This document shows, piece by piece, positions 31,853 to 41,400 of a DNA stretch of 64,000 nt. The stretch comes from Gari tellinella. Lineage: Eukaryota > Mollusca > Bivalvia > Cardiida > Psammobiidae. Location: NCBI GenBank assembly GCA_922989275.2, contig OV277871.1, positions 64,191,848 through 64,255,847 of the forward strand, in the 5' to 3' direction. How positions within the stretch are numbered: the stretch's first letter is position 1; each line of letters starts with the position of its first letter. The notes under the pieces are model-generated. The model was not told the DNA's origin and did not search any database. It saw only the letters and a program-made list of their open reading frames with translations. Made by a program: the position numbers and the translations under genes.

Positions 31853-32369
31853 ATGTGGATATTCACCAGCACAGCTTTTGCTAGGCCGTAGAACAAAGTC
31901 TGTTTTACCAACTAGCAATAAGGCCCTGAAACCCCAGACTGTAAATCCTGAAAAGGTTAAGGGTAAAATGATCCATTCAAAATCATTGCAAAAACAAAGG
32001 TACGACTTGACAGCCAAGCCTTTAAAACCGCTTTCGATTAATGACCCTGTTAGAGTTCAGTTTGGAAAAACATGGAAGAAAGCAAAGGTCATGGGAACAC
32101 ACGGAGAATGATCATTCACAGTTCAAACTGATGATGGGGGTATTTATCGCAGAAATAGGTTGGCCCTCCACAAAACTAATGAGAATGTGACTGATATCTC
32201 ACCATTCAATCCAAACATTTTGGCAGATAATAAACATGGTCAGAATTCCCAGCAGAAACCTCCAACACCTGACAATTCCCCTAATAGCAGTTCAAGTACC
32301 CCTTATGTTACACGGTCTGGGAGAGTGGTGAAGAAAAAGTGCTTCGACAGCCAGGATTGGACTACATAG
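31803..32369 (+). pseudogene. integrase C-terminal fragment, one nonsense codon
   Basis: In a frame different from Gag-Pol, the sequence resumes as NPYLVFLEYRNTPLE and SPAQLLLGRRTKSVLP, the end of the integrase core and the GPF-like C-terminal region of Ty3/gypsy integrases. TGA at 32109-32111 interrupts it in GE*SFTVQTDDGG, probably a CGA-to-TGA change. Reading continues to TAG at 32367-32369. The catalytic acidic residues are absent. The deletion and the stop together exclude integrase activity from this copy. Confidence 0.85.
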
Positions 32370-32745
32370 ATCATACACACTGTAAATATTTTTGATCCAG
32401 ATCAAATGTTTTAAGAACATGTTTTTAAAAGCAACCTCATATTAATATGAAAATAGAAACAGTTCTGTGTGTTCTATGTTAGTATATTTGTATTGAAAGT
32501 GTCTGTAAATAATTACATGTATGAATTTGTTTTTAGTAGAGCAGACCGCACATTGTTTATTTTACTATCCTAAGCGTAAATGCCACAGTTAATTATCGCA
32601 TTAACCTGCATTTGTTTATGTTACATTTATTGGTTCATAATTGCTTTGACGCTTGTTTATGAAACTTTCATTCATCTAACGGAAATTAGAAATTAGCCGT
32701 TAAGCTTAAAATTTAAAGAGCAACTTGATTCTTTTAAATCAATTT

Positions 32746-32759
32746 TAAAAGAAGGGAGA
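32746..32759 (+). promoter_or_regulatory. polypurine tract
   Basis: AAAAGAAGGGAGA lies directly before the 3' LTR, the usual plus-strand primer position. Confidence 0.7.
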
Positions 32760-32985
32760 TGTTGTATTATCATAGTTCCTATTTAATGAAATAGACTATA
32801 GCCTAGCTAGCCAGTGCGCAGGCTCAGTTTATATAGGTCAGAGTTCGGTCTGCTGTACCATTCATATACATCACTTAGCTTGTAGAAATAGATTGATCAA
32901 CAGCACATTTGTGTCTTTCTCATTTGAGATCCTTTATCGTTATATAGTAATACATTAGTGTTATTAAGACAACGAAAATAATACA
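32760..32985 (+). repeat. 3' LTR (226 bp)
   Basis: Same length and sequence as the 5' LTR, followed by AACAT. Confidence 0.95.
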
Positions 32986-33075
32986 AACATAACACAGTAA
33001 ACTAAGACCTACATCATGCATGATTGTACAAGTTGTCCAATTTGGAAAAACGTGTATACATACATGTAACATGTA

Positions 33076-33269
33076 CAGTGGAGAACACGTTGTTCTTTCC
33101 CGTTAAAACGCAAACGAAACGCAAACAAAGTGCATTATTTACAATTTTGACGACTCATTTTAGACTGAATGGTAAACAGTTTCTGATCTGGCTCTAAACT
33201 GTTTGCAATGGGAATAATAGTTTAGCGTTTAAAACGCTTTTATTGGGAAATAATCCCCATTTCTCCACA
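33076..33269. mobile_element. TA-1 MITE, right terminus cut
   Basis: TA/CAGTGGAGAACACGTTGTTC to CCCATTTCTCCAC. Left half of core alpha lost. It abuts the next element. Confidence 0.7.
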
Positions 33270-33390
33270 CGTACACGTTCACGTAAAAGAAATCGAAACC
33301 CTCTTTACAAAATGTTTACTCGTGAACGGGAACGTGTGGCCACACGTATCCGTACCCGTACACGTAAGAAATCGAAACCTCTCTAATATC
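33270..33390. mobile_element. palindromic CGTACACG..GAAATCGAAACC element
   Basis: ACGTAAAAGAAATCGAAACC and GTAAGAAATCGAAACCTCTC flank an imperfect palindrome of CGTGAACGGGAACGTG/CCGTACCCGTACACG type. Related to 27587-27640. Confidence 0.55.
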
Positions 33391-33438
33391 ATGATAGTGA
33401 AGTGGTTCATGGTGACTGAAGTGGCTCATGGGGTAGTA

Positions 33439-33785
33439 CAGTGCTTCATCCCTACAACGGCCCTCCCAACAACGATTGCCTCCTTACAACCACCTTTGGT
33501 GCAATTCCCTAAAAAGGACAATTATGTTACGCTTTTCCTGCAATATATTCTGTTTCAATTTGTCTGCTGTTTTTCTCAAGTTAGATTATGAACATTTGAC
33601 TGGAAAAAAACTTAATGTCTAGTGACAAACAGCTTGAATCCAGATCAGACGCTGCATTAAGCAGCGTCTGATCTGGATTCAAGCTGTTTGCAAATGTAGC
33701 TAATTCACCTCCCTATAACGACTCCTTCTGAACAATGCACACCTTTTTTGTCTCCCGATGGGTGTCGTTGTAGAGAGGGAGCACT
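33439..33785. mobile_element. TA-2 palindromic MITE
   Basis: TA/CAGTGCTTCATCCCTACAAC to GTCGTTGTAGAGAGGGAGCA. Core alpha with compensated stem GACGCTGC/GCAGCGTC near 33648-33670. Confidence 0.85.
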
Positions 33786-34007
33786 TTACGTATAAATCTA
33801 AAGTACAGGAAGTAGACTCTATAGTTCATGTATTACTAAAAACAACTTCCTGTTACAGGCCTACAATGATATACCATATATGTTTCATTTGAGTGTTGGA
33901 CATTTTTATATTTTACACAACAGCCGGACATTATTATGTGAGTTTATGCTTCATATGCTGTGTACAAACTTTGATAAAAAAAACTGTACTTTGAACTTTT
34001 AAATCAT

Positions 34008-34200
34008 CAGAGCTCCAGATAAGGGGGGTATTTCAAAAACTAAAACCTTTATTTCTGCTTTAAACCCTATGGTGTCACTACTCATTAGAATCGTCTTGAA
34101 CAGACGATTCAAATGAGTAGTAACACCATAGGATTTGATGCTAAAATAAATGAGAAAATGTTGGATTTGTGCAGTTTACTCCCTCTTATCTGGAGCCCTT
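34008..34200. mobile_element. CAGGG-1 MITE (193 bp)
   Basis: CAGAGCTCCAGATAAG to CTTATCTGGAGCCCT. Hairpin TCGTCTTGAACAGACGA in the centre. Confidence 0.8.
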
Positions 34201-34238
34201 ATTGATCTTTTTGAGTGTGGAAAAATGATCTGCCTTAA

Positions 34239-34680
34239 TCCTTTACTCCATAGATACACATTTTGATGCATTAAGCTAGTTCCTCCACTGAAGAAAATAG
34301 TTCAACTTTATGGTACATGTACAGTCATGAATATCCACCATAAAAAATATTTTCTTTGTCCTATCAGATGGTTGCTTAGAGAGACGGCAGGGCTCCAGAT
34401 AAGAGGGAGTAAACTGAACAAATCCAACATTATCTCAATCATTTCAACACCAAATCCTATGGTGTTACTACTCATTAGAATCGTCTCTTCGAGACGATTC
34501 TAATGAGTAGTGACACCATAGGGTTTTATACAGAAATAAAGATTTTAGTTTTTGAAATACTCCTCTTATCTGGAGCCCTGAGACGGTATAAAGTAAAGCA
34601 TTCTGCTTGAATTTTAAAACCTGATTTTAGTGTTCATGCATCATGTCTTCCAAACTAGAAACAGGCTATGGGGTAAAGAG
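34239..34680. mobile_element. TTAA-1 MITE interrupted by a CAGGG-1 MITE
   Basis: TTAA/TCCTTTACTCCATAG to ATGGGGTAAAGAG/TTAA. The left core arm is broken at 34388 and continues at 34581. Confidence 0.8.
34388..34580. mobile_element. CAGGG-1 MITE with AGACGG duplication
   Basis: CAGGGCTCCAGATAAGAGGG to CTTATCTGGAGCCCTG, 193 bp, flanked by AGACGG at 34382-34387 and 34581-34586. The perfect stem GAATCGTCTCTTCGAGACGA crowns the hairpin. Confidence 0.9.
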
Positions 34681-34762
34681 TTAACCTTTTGCAAATAGAT
34701 TGGATCCAGATCATAATCAGCCTAATATCAGCAAGGTCATATGGTTTATGACTGGCCTGCAT

Positions 34763-34933
34763 CTGGGCTGCCATAACTTGATTATGAAAATTCCTATGAT
34801 TTCCAATTTTTTTATTTTTCAACCGAGTTTACTTAAATCAGGTTGAAAGTAAATACTTTCAACCTGCTTTAAGCTACAATCTGTTAGGATAAAAATCCGA
34901 AAATATTGGAATCCGGAGGAAATGGCAGCCCTA
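34763..34933. mobile_element. CAGGG-2 element, inverted
   Basis: CTGGGCTGCCATAACTTGAT to AAATGGCAGCCCTA. Core beta is shortened (GGTTGAAAGTAAATACTTTC). Confidence 0.7.
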
Positions 34934-35005
34934 CTTCATGATAAGGGTCAAAATTGTTGGCATTAAAGATTGCTAGATATGTTGCTTACCCTTACAACAA
35001 GATAA

Positions 35006-36072
35006 AGCCCCGATCTCACTGTCCCGGTTTGGGTTCCCGGTGAGTGCCGGTTTAGCAAACCGGCAGTCACCGGGAGTACAACCTTGGCGCCGCCGGGAAC
35101 TACCGGCTAGATCCGAGATCGACCGGCTTCTACCGGCTGCCACCGGCTAACATCCCCTGATGCTTTAAAATGTTAAATACACACCGGGACTCACCGGGAA
35201 ATATAACCAGGTTTATTCCGGGGAACACCGGGTTATGCCGGAGCAACGCCGGATCCACTGGCACATCCGGGGCAGCTCCGGGTCTCTACTGTGAACAACC
35301 GGGGTGTATGCGAGCATAAAATTGATTTTTCTTTTGTTAAAATGCAGTTTTTAACATTTTGTTTTTAGCGTTTGCGTTTCGTCTGTGTTTAAATAGGAAA
35401 CAATATCATCCTCTATTGTATAGGGTAAATCTAGTGGATAAAAACATAGTTATTCTTTCTTAATATATGGCTTCAGGCTTTAAAGTCTTTATGTCCACTA
35501 CAAACAGTATGTAGCCAGATTAGACGCCGGGTAAATTGTTTGCAACTCATATTAAAATGAAGTTTGAACAGTCTACAACATTATTATGTGCTATTTTATT
35601 GCATTTTGTTTGCATTTCATCTCATATACCCTGAGAGACAAAAGAGAATTTAAATATACTGATTCACGTCCGCCCCAGTTTATGTCCTTCCGGCGAACAC
35701 CGGGTAACGCCGGCACGTCACCTGTGAACAACGGGGGTTGATTGGGACGACACCGATGGTCACCGGGATACCACCGGCGACGACTGGGGTAACTTCGTGT
35801 TATACCGGGATAAACCGGGAACAGACCGGCCCTGCACCGTAACTACGCCGGCCCTGCACCGTAACTACGCCGGGCCAAACCGGGAACTCACCGGGATAGT
35901 CTGGGGAGACCCGGCTTCATAACCGGTGCTCCACCGGGGGAGACTCCGGAATGTGAGATCGCAAATTATTTTTTCGTAAAAAACGTACCGGCTTATCCCG
36001 GTCCACCCCGGTTCACCGGCTATCTCCACCGGGACGTACCGGGGCCAGCACCGGGACAGTGAGATCGGGGCT
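35006..36072. mobile_element. Harbinger-type MITE rich in CCGG repeats
   Basis: Inverted ends AGCCCCGATCTCACTGTCCC and complement, flanked by TAA (35003-35005 and 36073-36075), the 3-bp target typical of PIF/Harbinger. Both subterminal regions (35025-35310 and 35690-36060) are crowded with ACCGG/CCGGT motifs, parallel to the AACGTT-rich zones of the element at 1048. Two very worn TA-1 fragments (about 35340-35640) lie in the middle. No transposase frame. Confidence 0.8.
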
Positions 36073-36154
36073 TAAGGTCGGAATTTTGAAAAAGGTAGAA
36101 TGTTTTGGGGTAAATCATCCACCAGGATTTTGTGAACTTTATTCTGCATGTATT

Positions 36155-36480
36155 GCTTGGAAGTTGAGATGTGTAGTAATTTAATCACGAGGTCTTTAGG
36201 CCGAGTGGTTTAATTGACAAGCATCTCAACGACTACCCGTGTTCCATTGTTAGATAAAACACTGGCATTAATTTATTATTTCGATTCTAACACATATTTT
36301 AACCTTAATTTGCACCAAAGCAACAGCGCTACATTTCTTGGTGTATGCATTTTCGAAGCCATATGACGTCACGTTAGAACGTTTTAGTGCGTGAGTGGTC
36401 TATTGAAAAGTCAAACACTGAAACGTTTGTTCTTTGTTTATATAGGGGCGTGCACGAAGTGTGTTAGAATTAGATTTTAA
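36155..36480. mobile_element. repeat with ATTCTAACACA end, copy 1
   Basis: GTTGAGATGTGTAGTAATTT to GTGCACGAAGTGTGTTAGAA. The inverted homologue is at 46595-46965. Both contain GATAAAACACTGG and TAATTTGCACC-type blocks. Confidence 0.65.
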
Positions 36481-36684
36481 CAACTGAAGGAAGGACAATT
36501 AGGGAATTTTAAGTGTCATTAAAAACCTGCTGAGAATAATTTTAATTTTGTGGATGAATTATTCAATGGGTTATGTTGGCAAATACAAGGAAATTTAAAT
36601 TCTAAGTTGTACCTTCTAACATCGGATAATATTTTTGGACTTAATTGACACCACAGGTACTTGACACATTTTGACTGAATAAAA

Positions 36685-36759
36685 TGGCAGTATTTTCTAC
36701 AGTGGAGGAATAAATAAGAGGCGTTAAAAGGCATATTTATGGGTAAATGGGGTAACGGG
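36685..36759. mobile_element. TTAA-1 right arm
   Basis: CAGTGGAGGAATAAATAAGA to ATGGGGTAACGGG, then TTAA at 36760-36763, which is shared with the next element. Confidence 0.65.
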
Positions 36760-36763
36760 TTAA

Positions 36764-36991
36764 CTCATTGTGTCCTAGTGACGCATATATGTGTCCTCTA
36801 CCACAAGTGTACCGGTGAAAAGTACACTTGTCTAATGCAAACAGTGAAGTCCTGCAGGAGCCCTCTAATCAGGGACTTCACTGTTTGTCATTGTGTAATG
36901 TATTATTAAAAAACAACCTTAAAGAGTCTAAATTGGACCAGCATTTATTGTAAACTGGAATTGTCCATTGGATGTCTCAGGGGATAATTAG
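36764..36991. mobile_element. TTAA-2 MITE, divergent ends
   Basis: TTAA/CTCATTGTGTCCTAGTG to CAGGGGATAATTAG/TTAA. The GCAAACAGTGAAGTCC hairpin is partly lost on its left side. Confidence 0.7.
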
Positions 36992-37144
36992 TTAAATGTT
37001 TAGTTTACTCACTCTGACACTGCTATCTGAATTCCTGGAAAAGTGATCGATGTTTGAATAGGTTTTGGATGCAAGTGTTCCAAGTATAGGAGGTTACATA
37101 CAAGGGTGGTTCCATAAGATATGCAACTTGATCAATAACATTGA

Positions 37145-37340
37145 CAGGGCTTCAGATAAGAGGGAGTAAACAGAACAAATTCAACAGCTAGTTTCTCACT
37201 TATTGTAACCCAAATCCTATGGTGTAACTACTCATTAGAATCGTCTCGAAGAGACGATTCTAATGAGTAGTGACACCATAGGGTTTAAATCAGAAATAAA
37301 GATTTTAGTTTTTGAAATACTCCCCTTATCTGGAACTCTG
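37145..37340. mobile_element. CAGGG-1 MITE
   Basis: CAGGGCTTCAGATAAG to CTTATCTGGAACTCTG, with ATTGA repeated on both sides. Hairpin GAATCGTCTCGAAGAGACGA. Confidence 0.8.
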
Positions 37341-37489
37341 ATTGATATAATTAATATACAATGTATGTGTAATATGCATGTGTGATATATCATTGGAAAG
37401 GGCAATTATTCACCTACATGATGGTATAATGCATGATAAGATCACACCACTGGATAAATCACATAATTGCACCATTATGTTAAGGGTTA

Positions 37490-37577
37490 AAGGTACAAAA
37501 CTGTTAAAGGTATGATTCCTAAAATTGTGCTTTGACAGTTTTTGGATTTTTATGAGCAACTTATGGTAGCCCTGTTA
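37490..37577. mobile_element. CAGGG-2 right arm
   Basis: AAAGGTATGATTCCTAAAAT to TTATGGTAGCCCTG. Confidence 0.55.
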
Positions 37578-37727
37578 TGTTTGAAATCTTGCCAATTCAC
37601 AGGTCAAGAGTTACCTGCCCTTGATGTAATGAACATGCCATACTTACACTCAGTGTTAAATTATACTCTAGCAAATGCAGTTTTGAATTCATTGTGATTT
37701 TGCTAAAATGCAGACATTGTATATTGG

Positions 37728-37920
37728 CTGGGCTCCAGATAAAGGGAGTGTTTCAAAAACTAAAATCTTTATTTCTACAGTAGATCCTATGGTGTCACTA
37801 CTCATTAGAATTGTCTCTGAGACAATTTTAATGAGTTAAGTAACACCATAGGATCTGGTGCTGTAATGAGTGAGAAAATGTTGGATTTGGTCAGTTTACT
37901 CCCTCTTATCTGGAGCCCTG
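37728..37920. mobile_element. CAGGG-1 MITE with TATTGG duplication
   Basis: CTGGGCTCCAGATAAAG to CTTATCTGGAGCCCTG, 193 bp, flanked by TATTGG at 37722-37727 and 37921-37926. Confidence 0.88.
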
Positions 37921-37959
37921 TATTGGTTATTATTATAATAAGAGTTATCTGCCCTTGAT

Positions 37960-38290
37960 GTACTCAGCTATACTAGAACATTCCATATTCCAATATCGTT
38001 TATAATCTAGTGTCTACAAATTTAAATGAATTTAGTTTGAATTTGTTTTGATTAAGAATGAAACTCAAAATTAAGATCACCATAACAGGGTACATGCTTA
38101 TAAAGCGTTTAAGTTGAGCCTGAACCATTCTCAAGCATTTGATTGGACAGATTTGAGCCTAGGCTCAAATCTGACCAATCAAATGCTTGAGAATGAACTC
38201 AGACTCAACTCGAACACTTTATAAGCACTGGGCCAGGTTCAATTACAACAGGCGAGTGATCACAAGACCTTGAAGGCGCTCTTGTTTATT
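37960..38290. repeat. repeat ending GCGCTCTTGTTTA, split by a palindrome
   Basis: TCTACAAATTTAAATGAATT on the left and CAACAGGCGAGTGATCACAA on the right match 46525-47015. The palindromic element 38097-38225 lies between. It ends about 30 bp before the receptor's first coding exon. Confidence 0.6.
38097..38225. mobile_element. palindromic MITE, GTTTGAGTTGAG family
   Basis: CTTATAAAG..AAGTTGAGCCTGA and the complement surround the stem GAGCCTAGGCTC. A further partial copy is at 38573-38667 and a fragment at about 38490-38545. Confidence 0.75.
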
Positions 38291-38319
38291 TCTATATGGT
38301 TCATTTCGTTCTTTTCAGG

Positions 38320-38437
38320 ATGATGAAGAATACCAATGGTAAGATGCCACTAATTTGGAGTGTAGCTTTGTTGGTGGTCATTGGCCCTATGACAATCTAT
38401 GCCGATTATGGCTGTCCTCGCTCCATCAACAATACAG
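38320..38437 (+). CDS. receptor exon 1: signal peptide
   Basis: The start ATG follows TTCTTTTCAG/G directly. That looks like a splice acceptor, so a 5' UTR exon probably lies upstream, unidentified. Two ATGs in tandem, and the first is used here. Ends in GTGAGT, phase 1. Confidence 0.85.
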
Positions 38438-41400
38438 GTGAGTGAGTTGGTAGAGAATACTTGTGACAGCTTTGAGCACAAAACCTACCTGTGAGCCTGA
38501 GATCATTCTCAGGAGCCTGATATCGTTCTCAGGGAAGTTTTATAAGCATGGACTCTGCGTCCAAGGTTTTAAAGCTTTTGAGTTGAGTCTGAGCTTGTTC
38601 TCAAGCATTTGATTGGTCAGATTTGAGATTGAGAACAAATTACTCATACCAAACTCTTTATAACCTAGGGGTCAGGGTCAATAGGGTTGCCTGCAAGAAT
38701 GTTTCAAAGTTAGATATCAGGTAGTATGACTTAAGAAATCTTGAAGCGAGTGTCAAACAGTTTGGATCCTGATCAGATGCGGCATAAAGCGGTGTCTGAT
38801 CTTGATTCAAGCCATTTGCAAATTTGAGCCAAGTTTTAAATTTTCTCAACTCCCTCCGAACAACACACATCATCTTTGTCTTGGGTGTTGTTGTAGAGAG
38901 GGAGCACTGCATGCATATGTACATACCTTTTTCACTTGGGTATGGCTGCACGCCCATGTGTTTCTCCATGTCGAAAATATCTGAAAATAACAATTATCAA
39001 ACTACCTATCACTCTTAAAATCAGATGCAAATTAATTTATCTTTGCCAAAGGTTAGCTCGACCCTGTCAGGTAAAAAAAAGCCTATACTCTATGCTTTGA
39101 ATCCCATTATATCATATTGTAGGACTTCAGATAAGAGGAATATTTCAAAAACTAAAATTGTTATTTCTGCTTTAAACCCTATGGTGTCATTAGAATTGTT
39201 TCGAAGAGATGTTTATAACGAGTAGTAATACCATAGGATTTGGTGCTAAAATCAGTGAGAAAATGGTGGATTTGTTCAGTTTACTCCCCCTTCTCTGGAG
39301 CCCTGAATTATAAAATTATACTATTTTATGTTTCAGGCACACCAAGATTTACCAAAGAATTAGGACAACTGGACTTTGTACGTTTCAGTCATAGCAAACA
39401 ACTGGATTGTTGTGCTGGTGGCGTTGACAGTATTCTGTGGTATAAGAAGGAACACGGTATTTGGAAGAGTTATCCATCATCCATGAAAGAATCGGAGGGT
39501 TACTTGATACATAGCAACCAATCTTTGTTGATTAGATACGCTGATGTGAGCGATAACACATCATTTAAATGTGCACTCATGAAAGATGGAGTTTCTGTCA
39601 AGGAAAATATTGTGAGACTGTATGTTATAAGTAAGTAGAATCAGTCTTGTATTTATTAGTGACCTGTCAGTGATAGTAGCGGGGAGATCTAAGACAGTTG
39701 ACTGCTTAATGCAGGATAAAATAATGTAGGAGCTCTTATGGGAGCTGTCTGCATAGCCATGGGTGGTTTTGATAGATTATCTACAACAACCTCTTTGATG
39801 TGCATTTCATTAATTTAACAAATATCTCTTGAAAATCATTTTGCCAAGACATAAAATTATCCAATTGTACTCGTGGATACAATATGATTTTAACACTTTA
39901 CTCCATAGCCTGTTTCTAGTATTTTCTAATATTGAAGATAGTTGACCACTTAAAGCAGATTGAATGTAAAGCAGAATGTGCCTAGGGCCCCAGATAAAGG
40001 GAGTATTTTGAAAACTAAAATGTTCATGCTTGCGCAAAATCCAATGGTGTGACTACTCGTTAAAATCATCTCCAGAAAATGGTGAAAACATTTTCTTTTA
40101 CTCCCTCTTATCTGGAGCCCTGGAACGTGTCTGACTGAGTTAAGGGTTAATACTGCAGTATAGCCAGACTAAGTATTTTAACTTATACAGGGCTCCAGAT
40201 GAGGGGGGGTATTCATTAAAAACTAAAATCTTTATTTCTCAATTTAACCCTATGGTGTCACTACTCATTAGAATCGTCTCTTCGAGACGATTCTAATGAG
40301 TAGTAACACCATAGGATTTGGTGGTAAAATGAGTGAGAAAGTGTTGCATTTGTTCAATTTACCCCCTCTTATCTGGAGCCCTGTGATATTATAATATTGT
40401 TGATTCTCAAATTAGTTGTTAACATTGATGAGAAACGCTAATTAATTTCACTCATTCTTATCTTATACTCTGAGTATCAATGTTTTATGCTATAGAACCA
40501 TCACTATTTTATCATTTTATTAAACATATATGTAATTGAATCTCTTGTATTTCAGTTTGTGATCATCTGGCTGAAGGTCCTAAACTGACAGCTCCATTCC
40601 CTGTCAGCCGGACGATTGATAAACTTGGAGTTGATGTTACCTTTCCGTGTACGGGTTATTTTGGTTGCAATGATGAAGGGTCTTTTGATCGCTTTATTAT
40701 ATGGAGGGTAGAGGGTATATGGTCCGAAAATATCTCATCAGTTGACAGTAGATACACAACAAAGTCTTGGCAATCGTAAGTGAATAACAAAGCTCAAGAT
40801 AAGTGTGTTAACCCATTACCCAATAGCCTGTTTCTAGTTTTGAAAATAGATGACTTCTTAAAGTAGGTTGAAAGTAAAGCAGAATGTGCCTTAAGGCACA
40901 TTCTGCTTTACTTTCAGCCTTCTTTAAGCTACCACCTGCTAGAATAAAGAAATATTTCTTATGATACATTTCATGACTGTATAAATATTGTTTGAAGAAA
41001 TAAAATTGTTTTTAAAAGCCTATAATACATCATCTATTTTTTTAAATCATATATATATATATAATTGAAACTATTTGCTTCAATGGAGGAATAAACTGAA
41101 TGCGCTAAATGGGGAGATTGCCCTGTGTATGTTGTCAGTCATCAACCTTTTCTTTAAAGACATAAGACATTACCCCAGTCCATTCATTGATTCCCCCCCC
41201 CCCCCCCCTCCCCCCCATTGTTCTCACTAGGCGAGAAAATAACTGTAAAGCATGGAAAACGTGTCCTCAGCCAATGTCAGCAATCTCAAGTTTTCTATAG
41301 AGGCCCTGACATACTCACACTCAAGGGTTTTTTCAATGGGTTTTACTAACCAAACTGTCAAATATAAGGTACAGGCCTCCCATGAAATGCCTGACTGATT

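Larger units (their letters stand above)
29295..32985 (+). mobile_element. Ty3/gypsy (Mag/Steamer-like) LTR retrotransposon, internally deleted
   Basis: A 3.7-kb element bounded by identical LTRs and an AACAT duplication (29290-29294 and 32986-32990). Order: LTR, primer-binding site, gag, protease, reverse transcriptase, a deletion removing most of RNase H and the integrase core, integrase C-terminus, polypurine tract, LTR. Domain order RT before IN marks it as Ty3/gypsy. Full relatives are about 5 kb, so roughly 1.3-1.6 kb is missing. With intact termini but no integrase core it would be non-autonomous. The Mag/Steamer-like label comes from the primer site and CCHC/RT style and is inference. 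Confidence 0.93.

Noticed and set aside
39240..39336. Upstream extension of receptor exon 2 from ATG 39240
   Set aside because: It translates a CAGGG-1 MITE. The TTTCAG acceptor at 39331-39336 and the phase match to exon 1 give a better exon start.
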